A stretch of DNA of 7,327 nucleotides from Gemmatimonadaceae bacterium. Its GTDB lineage: Bacteria > Gemmatimonadota > Gemmatimonadetes > Gemmatimonadales > Gemmatimonadaceae. The position numbers were made by a program, and so were the translations under genes. Of this stretch, positions 1 to 5,465 are shown piece after piece. The first letter of the stretch is position 1. Each line of letters begins with the position of its first letter. Under the pieces are notes generated by a model. That model was not told the origin of the DNA. It ran no database searches and saw only the letters and a list, made by a program, of their open reading frames with translations. The stretch lies in contig JAICUE010000124.1 in NCBI GenBank assembly GCA_025936015.1, positions 1-7,327 of the forward strand, written 5' to 3'.

Positions 1-12
1 GCTCGGTCATGA
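1..12 (+). CDS. Possible last codons of an upstream gene (selA?)
   Basis: The reading frame beginning at base 1 is open and closes with TGA at 10-12, which would overlap the selB ATG at 9 as ATGA. Such four-base overlaps are common between co-translated genes, and selA (selenocysteine synthase) very often precedes selB. Only three codons (Ala-Arg-Ser) are visible, so the identity is a guess from neighbourhood habit and the frame could be chance. Confidence 0.25.
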   Translation, partial: ARS

Positions 13-1850
13 TCATCGGCACCGCCGGCCACATCGACCACGGCAAGACGACGCTCGTCCGCGCGCTCACCGGCGTCGACACCGATCGCCTTCCCGAGGA
101 AAAGAAACGTGGGATCACCATCGAGCTCGGCTTCGCGCCGCTCGAATTGCCGGCCGTCGGTGTCGCCGGGGTCGTCGACGTGCCCGGCCACGAGGCCTTC
201 GTCCGCACGATGCTCGCCGGCGCAACGGGGATCGATCTCGCGCTGCTCGTGGTCGCGGCGGACGAGGGGATGATGCCGCAGACGCGCGAGCACCTGGCGA
301 TTCTTTCGCTCCTCGCCGTTCACGGCGGCGTCGTCGCCCTCACCAAGATCGACCTCGTCGATGACGAGTGGCTCGCGCTCGTCACCGAGGACGTCCGGGC
401 CGCGCTCGCCGGGAGCCCGCTCACCGACGCGTCGATCATCCCCGTCTCGGCGGCCAGCGGAAGCGGGCTCGATGCCCTTCGTGAAGCGTTAGGCAGCGCG
501 GCGTCGCGGCTCCCGGCGCGCGACCCGGCCGACCTGTTCCGGATGCCGATCGACCGCTCGTTCACGGTGAAGGGAACGGGGACGGTCGTCACCGGCACGG
601 TGTGGAGCGGCTCGCTTCCCGCCGACGCGAACGTGCGGATCATGCCATCGGGGCGCGCCGCGCGGGTGCGCGGGATCCAGTCGCACGGCGCTCCGACCGC
701 GCGCGCGCTGCCCGGCGCACGCATCGCGCTTTCGATTGCCGGCGTCGAACGTGACGAGGTACCGCGCGGGAGCTGGATCATCACCGATTCCGAGTGGGCG
801 CCGGCGAAGACGCTCCGCGCCGACGTCGCCCTCCTCGAGGATGCGGCGCCACTCGGACCGCGAACGCGCGTCCGCTTTCACCTCGGTACCCAGGACGTCG
901 GCGCGCGGGTCGTTGCGGCTGGCGGCGCGCTCGCGCCGGGACAGATTCGCGGTGCCCGCGTCCTGCTCGACGAGCCGGTGCTCGCCCGCGGTGGCGACCG
1001 GTTCGTGCTCCGGCTGCCGTCGCCGGGGGCGACGATCGGCGGCGGCCGCGTGGTCGATCCGGCGCCGGCGGTGGCGAGACCGCGACCGTGGTCCGCCGAG
1101 CTCTCGCTTCAGGCGCGGTTCGAGGCGATGCTCGCGGAGGGTGCCGGCAACGGTGTCGCGGGACGCGGGCTGGCGGTGCGGCTCGGTCTCGCGCCAGGCG
1201 GCGTGTCCGAGTTCGTGGGCTCCCAGCCAGCGGTCGTCGCCGCTCCGGATGGCCGGCTGATTGCCCGGAGCCTCGTCGATCGCACCGCTGCGCGGGCTGC
1301 GGAGCTCATCGCGTCGCATCACGAGCAGTCGCCGCTCGACCCTGGAATGCCGCTGGCCGCGCTCAGGACCGCGCTGGCGGTCGCGCCCTCCGTGGTCGAG
1401 CTGGCGGTCGGCTGGCTGGTCGAAAGCGGCGCAATCGCGACGCAGGGCGCGGCGGCACGGATCGCCGGCTGGTCTCCGTCCCTAGCCGGCCCGGCCGGGA
1501 TCCTCGCCGCCGCTGTCACCGACCGGCTCCGCGCCGCGGGACGCGAGCCGCCGTCGGTCGCCGAGCTCGCGACGGAGCTGGGCGCCGACCCGCGCCCGGT
1601 TCTTCGCTTTCTCGAGCGGGAGGGATCGGTCGTCGCGGTCGAGGAGGACCGGTATTACCTCGCCCCGGAGCTCGCCGCACTCGTCGACGTGCTGCGTCAC
1701 GGCATGGTGAGCGGACGAGTCTACTCCCCTGCGGAACTCCGTGACCTCACGGCGCTTTCGCGAAAGTACCTCATTCCGTTTCTCGAGTACTGTGATCGGC
1801 ACGGGATCACCGTCAGGCAGGACAGCGGGCGGAAGCGCGCGGGCACGTAA
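9..1850 (+). CDS. selB: Selenocysteine-specific translation elongation factor SelB
   Basis: A GTPase that delivers Sec-tRNA(Sec) to ribosomes stalled at a UGA codon followed by a SECIS hairpin; cytoplasmic. The 613-aa length is normal for SelB. The G domain covers about residues 1-170: P-loop GHIDHGKT (7-14), switch I region GITIELGFA (35-43), DVPGHE (57-62), TKID (112-115) and a G5-like VSAASG near 146. EF-Tu-like barrels follow (about 175-350, with FTVKGTGTVVTG near the start). The C-terminal third is winged-helix, as expected for the SECIS-binding domain 4, ending in the typical LSRKYLIPFLEY (583-594). The start at ATG 9 puts the P-loop at the usual distance from the N-terminus. The protein implies a Sec pathway (SelA, SelD, tRNA-Sec and at least one selenoprotein) elsewhere in the genome; none is visible here. 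Leu161 is a rare TTA codon inside a CGTTAGGC motif. Confidence 0.97.
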   Translation: MIIGTAGHIDHGKTTLVRALTGVDTDRLPEEKKRGITIELGFAPLELPAVGVAGVVDVPGHEAFVRTMLAGATGIDLALLVVAADEGMMPQTREHLAILSLLAVHGGVVALTKIDLVDDEWLALVTEDVRAALAGSPLTDASIIPVSAASGSGLDALREALGSAASRLPARDPADLFRMPIDRSFTVKGTGTVVTGTVWSGSLPADANVRIMPSGRAARVRGIQSHGAPTARALPGARIALSIAGVERDEVPRGSWIITDSEWAPAKTLRADVALLEDAAPLGPRTRVRFHLGTQDVGARVVAAGGALAPGQIRGARVLLDEPVLARGGDRFVLRLPSPGATIGGGRVVDPAPAVARPRPWSAELSLQARFEAMLAEGAGNGVAGRGLAVRLGLAPGGVSEFVGSQPAVVAAPDGRLIARSLVDRTAARAAELIASHHEQSPLDPGMPLAALRTALAVAPSVVELAVGWLVESGAIATQGAAARIAGWSPSLAGPAGILAAAVTDRLRAAGREPPSVAELATELGADPRPVLRFLEREGSVVAVEEDRYYLAPELAALVDVLRHGMVSGRVYSPAELRDLTALSRKYLIPFLEYCDRHGITVRQDSGRKRAGT

Positions 1851-1910
1851 CTGGCAGCTAGGGGTAAGGGACTGTGTATGCATCCCGCTCGACGTTGTGA
1901 CATGAATTGC

Positions 1911-1940
1911 TTGACACCGGCCCACCCGGATTCATATGTT
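1911..1940 (+). promoter_or_regulatory. Sigma70-type promoter for the sorting-domain protein
   Basis: A perfect -35 hexamer TTGACA (1911-1916) is followed after 18 bp by TATGTT (1935-1940), four of six matches to TATAAT. Transcription would begin near 1947, leaving a leader of about 95 nt before ATG 2041. The promoter overlaps the in-frame ATG at 1936, which argues against that ATG being the translation start. Assigned by eye from consensus only. Confidence 0.6.
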
Positions 1941-1958
1941 CGCGGTGAAAGCCGTTCC

Positions 1959-1973
1959 GCGGATTGAATCCGC
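1959..1973. repeat. 15-nt palindrome just downstream of the predicted start site
   Basis: GCGGATTGAATCCGC is a perfect 7-bp inverted repeat around one central base. It lies about 12 nt after the predicted transcription start, so it could be an operator or a small leader hairpin (6-bp stem with TGA loop). No regulator is known to match it; the function is inference from position. Confidence 0.4.
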
Positions 1974-2040
1974 ATTGCTGGTGTCCACCCGTTTCAGGAG
2001 TCTCGCGCTCGATCCTTCTTCGTCAGCTCGGAGTTGCTTC

Positions 2041-2490
2041 ATGAAGCTTCGTTGGGCAGCACTCGTGTGTGTGCTGACCCTCAGCGTAGGGGCGCCGCGG
2101 CGCGCAGCGGGTCAGGGGACGGCGGCAGCCGGCGACAAGAGTACCGTCGCTGTGCTGGGCCAGAATTATCCAAACCCCTTCAACCCGACGACGACGATCC
2201 CGTTCACGGTGGGCGACGCGCCCACCTGCTCGGATCAGAGTCGGATTCATCGCGTGACGCTGCGGATCTACAACGTGCTCGCACAGCTCGTCGCGATCCC
2301 GATCCTTCAGGGAACATCGGGGAACGCGGGCCAGCCGCTCGAGAACGTGCAGCTGAGTTGCGGTCAGTACACGGCGTATTGGAACGGGATGTATCTTCGC
2401 TCCAATCGCGAAGTGGCATCAGGCGTCTACCTGTATCGCCTCGAGGTCGACGGGAAGATGCTCGTTCGGAAGATGATCGTGATGAAGTAG
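2041..2490 (+). CDS. Small exported protein made almost only of a T9SS/FlgD-like C-terminal sorting domain
   Basis: A 149-aa protein with an N-terminal signal peptide: MKLR, a hydrophobic core to about residue 18, then likely cleavage after the Ala-Ala-Gly at 22-24. The mature part begins almost directly with the sorting-domain hallmark GQNYPNPFNPTTTIPF (40-55) and ends with GVYLYRLEVDGKMLVRKMIV (128-147), the strand pair typical of type IX secretion type A sorting domains and FlgD-Ig folds. In known systems this domain is the tail of much larger cargo; here there is no cargo domain. Two cysteines (63 and 107) could form a disulfide after export. The start is ATG 2041, not the in-frame ATG 1936: CGGAG (2029-2033) lies 7 nt upstream, a signal peptide follows at once, and a promoter covers 1936. 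It is transcribed alone and is followed by a strong hairpin. Its role is unknown. Confidence 0.85.
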   Translation: MKLRWAALVCVLTLSVGAPRRAAGQGTAAAGDKSTVAVLGQNYPNPFNPTTTIPFTVGDAPTCSDQSRIHRVTLRIYNVLAQLVAIPILQGTSGNAGQPLENVQLSCGQYTAYWNGMYLRSNREVASGVYLYRLEVDGKMLVRKMIVMK

Positions 2491-2528
2491 ACGCTGTGGA
2501 GCCGGCCCGGTCCGGCGCTGCGGCAGAA

Positions 2529-2565
2529 CACGAGGGCGCGGTCGCGTTGCGACCGCGCCCTCGTG
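2529..2565. terminator. Perfect 17-bp hairpin between convergent genes, probable bidirectional terminator
   Basis: Arms CACGAGGGCGCGGTCGC (2529-2545) and its exact complement (2549-2565) are separated by a 3-nt loop, GTT. It lies 38 nt after the stop of the + strand sorting-domain gene and 42 nt beyond the stop of the minus-strand lipoprotein gene, where a shared terminator is expected. On the + strand only a short T run (CGTTT) follows, and the minus strand has no clear U tract, so intrinsic termination is likely but not textbook. Confidence 0.7.
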
Positions 2566-2573
2566 CGTTTCAT

Positions 2574-2599
2574 GCGCATCGCGAGACCGCGCGATGCGC
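2574..2599. terminator. Second hairpin, close to the stop of the minus-strand lipoprotein gene
   Basis: A perfect 10-bp stem: GCGCATCGCG at 2574-2583 pairs with CGCGATGCGC at 2590-2599 around a 6-nt loop. It starts 8 nt beyond the minus-strand stop codon, a common place for a 3' end or mRNA-stabilising hairpin. There is no U tract on either side, so it may protect the 3' end or assist the larger hairpin rather than terminate alone. Confidence 0.4.
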
Positions 2600-2607
2600 T
2601 TCGCGAC

Positions 2608-2952
2608 CTACCGCGTCACCGCGCTGTCGGAGGTGCTCTTCTGCGAGCTGTCGTTCGGGATGTTCACCATCCGCTTCGCGATCGCGTCGAACAGTGCGCT
2701 CGCCCGCGCGGGATCGTTGGCCAGCTTTCGCGCGGCGCGGTCCATCTGGTCGACGGTAAGGCCCCGTTGTTGCAAGATTCTCCGTCGCGCCGCGGCCACC
2801 GTCGCGGTATCCGGCGAGCTTCCCTCAGCGCGCCGCAGCTCCGCCATGGTCGCTACGAACGTCGAATCGCTTACGCCGGGGACGATGTCGCCACGGGCGC
2901 AGCCCACTATCGCGCAGGCGAGGAGCACGGTCACATGAGAGAGTCGCTGCAT
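2608..2952 (-). CDS. Small lipoprotein of unknown function (114 aa)
   Basis: The N-terminus MQRLSHVTVLLACAIVGC is a classic lipoprotein signal: short polar start, hydrophobic stretch, lipobox IVGC with the lipidated Cys at 18. Residue 19 is Ala, not Asp, so outer-membrane retention is plausible. The mature part of about 96 aa looks alpha-helical and charged: a helix near 31-43, an Ala/Arg-rich helix near 51-63, GLTVDQMDRAARKLANDP (64-81) and a helix near 83-96, then a polar Ser/Asp tail. The pattern (helix, 'ILxxxGLT', 'NDP', helix) recalls small DUF4296-type lipoproteins of Bacteroidota, but that is my impression, not a match. It has no Shine-Dalgarno sequence; a promoter whose -10 box ends 9 nt before the ATG suggests a leaderless mRNA. 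It is divergent from the mla operon and convergent with the sorting-domain gene. Confidence 0.8.
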   Translation of the reverse strand: MQRLSHVTVLLACAIVGCARGDIVPGVSDSTFVATMAELRRAEGSSPDTATVAAARRRILQQRGLTVDQMDRAARKLANDPARASALFDAIAKRMVNIPNDSSQKSTSDSAVTR

Positions 2953-2961
2953 TGGCGCGCA

Positions 2962-2990
2962 AGGCTAGCGTCGCCTCGCGATGAGGTCAA
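2962..2990 (-). promoter_or_regulatory. Promoter of the small lipoprotein gene, probably giving a leaderless mRNA
   Basis: Read on the minus strand, TTGACC (2990-2985) is followed by exactly 17 bp and then TAGCCT (2967-2962), which keeps the key T1, A2 and T6 of the -10 box. Only 9 nt separate it from the ATG at 2952, so transcription would begin at or within a few bases of the start codon. This fits the absence of any ribosome-binding site. Its -35 end overlaps the mla ribosome-binding site on the other strand. Confidence 0.6.
2983..2987 (+). promoter_or_regulatory. Ribosome-binding site deciding the mlaE GTG start
   Basis: GAGGT lies 9 nt before GTG 2997. An in-frame TGA at 2982-2984 closes the frame immediately upstream, so GTG 2997 is the furthest upstream start possible, and no other start with a ribosome-binding site is seen before the conserved domain. 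I could not find a convincing + strand promoter; TAGCGT at 2966-2971 could be a -10 box, but no -35 partner is visible. Confidence 0.55.
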
Positions 2991-2996
2991 GCGGTC

Positions 2997-3809
2997 GTGA
3001 CGTTTTCCGCGCCGCAGACTTCGACACCGCCAATTCCGGCACACACCGCGAACGCGCGCTTCATCAGCCGCGGTCGTCTTGCTGCCCGCTCGCTCTACTG
3101 GCTCGGCTGGCTCGCATTCTCGCGCCGTTCCGTCGTCACCTCCGGCGTCGAGCGCGAGGTGTACGCACTCGGGATCGGCGCGTTACGCCTCGTCGCCAGC
3201 GCGTCGCTCCTCGTCGGACTGATCGCCATCTTCCAGGTTGCGACGCAGCTCGCGCCGTACGGCGCCGAGCCGATCTCGCCGCGCGTCGTCACCTGGTTCG
3301 CCGCGCGCGAGCTCGGCCCGGTGGTCGTCGCGATGCTCATCGTCGCGCGGAGCTCGGCGGCGATCGCCGGCGAGCTCGCGTCGATGAACGCGACGGGCGA
3401 GATCGATGCGCTGCGCGCGATGGGGCTCGACCCGGTCAAGTACCTCGTCTCGCCGAAGCTGCTCGCCGTGATCGTCGTCCTCCCCGCGCTCACGCTGATC
3501 GCCGACGCACTGATCCTCGGCGGCGTCTGGGTCGGCAGCACGGTGTTCCTCGGCTATTCGACCGACCGTTTCGCGAGCCAGATTCGTGAAGCGTTCCTCA
3601 CGAGAGATCTCGGCGTCGGCATTGGCAAGGCGATCATCTTCGCGCTCATCATCGCGGTGATCGCCTCCGACGAAGGGTTGAGCGCCGAGCGCCGCGCGTC
3701 GGCGATCGGCGAAGCCGCAACCCGCGCCGTCGTTCTCTCACTGATTCTCGTGCTCGCCGCCGACACATTCGTCAATGCGATTTTCTACTTCATCCCCGGT
3801 CTCATCTGA
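2997..3809 (+). CDS. mlaE: MlaE-family ABC transporter permease (lipid transport)
   Basis: The inner-membrane permease of an Mla-type lipid transporter; MlaE dimers sit with MlaF ATPases and an MlaD ring to move phospholipids across the periplasm. At 270 aa it has the normal length. The family core is clear: RELGPV at 104-109, then ARSSAAIAGELASM (117-130), EIDALRAMGLDPVKYLVSPK (135-154). Hydrophobic segments lie near 58-80, 104-125, 154-178, 208-224 and 242-268, the last ending in FYFIPGLI. The usual C-terminal 'GVGRATTRAVV' is seen as AIGEAATRAVV (236-246), a diverged form. Residues 1-25 are Pro/Thr/Ala-rich and probably cytosolic. The start is GTG 2997. It is the first gene of the operon. 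The symbol follows the family; the transported lipid and direction are not known, and the same family serves other MCE systems. Confidence 0.92.
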   Translation: MTFSAPQTSTPPIPAHTANARFISRGRLAARSLYWLGWLAFSRRSVVTSGVEREVYALGIGALRLVASASLLVGLIAIFQVATQLAPYGAEPISPRVVTWFAARELGPVVVAMLIVARSSAAIAGELASMNATGEIDALRAMGLDPVKYLVSPKLLAVIVVLPALTLIADALILGGVWVGSTVFLGYSTDRFASQIREAFLTRDLGVGIGKAIIFALIIAVIASDEGLSAERRASAIGEAATRAVVLSLILVLAADTFVNAIFYFIPGLI

Positions 3810-4557
3810 CCGTTACGGCGTGCTGCGCGTCGAGCACCTCACGGGCCCCGTTCTGAGTCCGGTGATCCACGACGTGTGCGTCGCGGTGCCCGCCGGCGCG
3901 ACGCATCTCGTGATCGGGCCGATTCACGCGGGAAAGTCGATGCTGCTCCGGCACATCGTCGGGCTCGAGCAGCCGCTCGCCGGCCGCATCTACCTCGAGG
4001 GCGCGCGAATAGACGACTCGATCGATTCGAACACGCAGCTTCGCCGGCTGCGCTCGCGGCTCGGTGTCGTATTCGAGGGATCGGCACTCATCTCGCGCAT
4101 CAGCGCGGTGGAGAATGTCGAGCTTCCGCTGCTCGAGCACAGCGACTCCTCGCCCGCTGAAGCACGCGATGCGGCGCGAGAGTTGCTTGCCGAGGTCGGC
4201 ATGGCTGACGCGGGCAACCAGTCCGCCGACGATCTTCCCCGCTCGGGCAGGCGACGCGTGGCCATCGCGCGCGCGCTGGCGCTGCGTCCCGCCATTCTGC
4301 TGCTCGATGAGCCGACGCAGGGGCTCGACGCGCACTCGGCGCACGAGATCGATGACCTGCTTACCGCGCTGCAGGCGCGCTATGGATTCGGGATCCTGAT
4401 CTTCTCTCACGAGGTGCGACATGCGTTCGGCATGGCGAGCGAGATCTACGTGATGGCCGATGGCGTGATCATCGCCCGCGGCACCCGCGAGGAGCTCACG
4501 GCCAGCGACAACGAGATCGTCCGCCAGCTGCTGCATCGCCGGGGGACTGCCGCGTGA
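3775..4557 (+). CDS. mlaF: MlaF-family ABC transporter ATPase with a degenerate signature motif
   Basis: The cytoplasmic ATPase that powers MlaE. From ATG 3775 it is 260 aa. Seen: Walker A GPIHAGKS (48-55), Walker B ILLLDEP (174-180) with catalytic-type Glu179, D-loop GLD (183-185) and switch His212 (FSHE). Odd: the ABC signature, normally LSGGQ, reads LPRSG (154-158) before a normal RRRVAIARAL, and the Q-loop position in VFEGSAL (99-105) is Glu101 where MlaF proteins have Gln. The 'GSAL...ENVELPLLEH' stretch still resembles MlaF's 'GALF...DNVAYPLREH'. The start is uncertain: ATG 3775 overlaps mlaE by 35 nt and has no clear ribosome-binding site; GTG 3820, 10 nt after the mlaE stop, would give 245 aa and begin right at the conserved fold (VLRVEHL). 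The frame runs into mlaD with a GTGA overlap. Confidence 0.9.
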   Translation: MRFSTSSPVSSDRYGVLRVEHLTGPVLSPVIHDVCVAVPAGATHLVIGPIHAGKSMLLRHIVGLEQPLAGRIYLEGARIDDSIDSNTQLRRLRSRLGVVFEGSALISRISAVENVELPLLEHSDSSPAEARDAARELLAEVGMADAGNQSADDLPRSGRRRVAIARALALRPAILLLDEPTQGLDAHSAHEIDDLLTALQARYGFGILIFSHEVRHAFGMASEIYVMADGVIIARGTREELTASDNEIVRQLLHRRGTAA

Positions 4558-5465
4558 CGCCGCTCGCCCGTGAGCAGCGCTTCGGGATCGTCGCCTTCCT
4601 CGCCGCCGGCGCGCTCGCGCTTGCGGGCCTGATCCTCTTCTCGAACTATCCGGCGATCTTCAATCGCGGTCGCGAGTATCACTCGATCTTCGGCAGCGTG
4701 GCCGGCCTCAACGTCGGGGACGAAGTGCGTTACGGTGGATTGCTCGTCGGTCAGGTCACCGCGGTCGATCTCTCCGAGACGGATCCGACGCAGATCGTCG
4801 TCACCTTTCGCGTCAAGCGGAAGACGCCGGTGCGCGTCGACACGGAGGCATCGATCACCCAGGTGGGTTTCCTCGGTGCACCGTACCTCAACCTGACGCC
4901 GGGCAAGAGCGACGCGGCACCGCTGCCGCCTGGCGGGCGCGTCGCGAGCGTGGACCAGATGAACTTCCAGGACGCGCTCTCGCGGCTCGCGTCGTTCTTC
5001 GAGCGCGCTGACACCCTGCTCAACAGCGCCGAGCGCATCGCGAAAGCGTCGCCGCTCGACCGCATCGACCGCACCCTCACGCAGGTCGAGCATCTCGCGA
5101 CGACTGCCAACGCGAGCAGCGATCGGATCTTCGGCCAGCTCGACACCGCCACCCAGCGACTCAGCGACGTGCTCAATCGGACCGACCACCTGATCACGCA
5201 GCTCGACAACGGCGTGAAGACCGCAACGCCAGAGCTGGCGAGCACGCAGAAGGAAGCGGTCGCGACGCTCCGCGAGATGCGGACGCTCGTCAGCGACTTG
5301 CGCGACGCGCTCAACGAGGGCGGTGGCGCCGACGAGATGGTGCGCAACCTCGCGGCGACCGCCGACAACCTGAACCGCCTGACGACGCGTCTCGAGCGCG
5401 ATCCGACGAGCGTCCTGAAGAAACGCGAGCCGCCGAAGAAGACCGTCGGCCCGAAGGCCCAATGA
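4554..5465 (+). CDS. mlaD: MlaD-type MCE-domain substrate-binding protein
   Basis: The periplasmic lipid-binding subunit anchored in the inner membrane; MCE domains form hexameric rings with a hydrophobic pore. The 303-aa protein has one N-terminal membrane segment (11-30) and an MCE domain at about 42-117: SVAGLNVGDEVRYGGLLVGQV (48-68) and ITQVGFLGAPYLNLTPG (101-117). A long helical, heptad-like region follows (about 138-282, rich in Leu, Asp, Thr and Ala), then RDPTSVLKK (282-290) and a basic Pro/Lys tail. The 'RDPxxLL' ending is common in such proteins. It is longer than the E. coli-type MlaD (about 180 aa), and the extra helical part could form a tube or needle extension as in PqiB-like or Mce proteins; that is inference. 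The GTG start overlaps the mlaF stop (GTGA, 4554-4557), with GGGGGA 7 nt upstream as a weak ribosome-binding site. Confidence 0.92.
   Translation: MTPLAREQRFGIVAFLAAGALALAGLILFSNYPAIFNRGREYHSIFGSVAGLNVGDEVRYGGLLVGQVTAVDLSETDPTQIVVTFRVKRKTPVRVDTEASITQVGFLGAPYLNLTPGKSDAAPLPPGGRVASVDQMNFQDALSRLASFFERADTLLNSAERIAKASPLDRIDRTLTQVEHLATTANASSDRIFGQLDTATQRLSDVLNRTDHLITQLDNGVKTATPELASTQKEAVATLREMRTLVSDLRDALNEGGGADEMVRNLAATADNLNRLTTRLERDPTSVLKKREPPKKTVGPKAQ

Noticed and set aside
1936..2040. N-terminal extension of the sorting-domain protein from ATG 1936
   Set aside because: The ATG overlaps the -10 box, has no ribosome-binding site, and would place 35 unrelated residues ahead of a clean signal peptide.
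1851..2040. tRNA-Sec gene near selB
   Set aside because: tRNA-Sec sometimes lies close to selB, but no T-arm like GGTTCGAATCC and no long acceptor stem are seen here or elsewhere in the window.
2563..3000. Plus-strand open frames across the lipoprotein gene
   Set aside because: Both plus-strand frames here lack a ribosome-binding site and a sensible protein pattern, whereas the minus-strand frame has a lipobox and a promoter.
3807..3809. TGA codons as possible selenocysteine positions
   Set aside because: I considered the TGA ending mlaE because a SelB is present. The frame beyond is not protein-like, the protein already ends at the usual family length, and the next gene begins at once.
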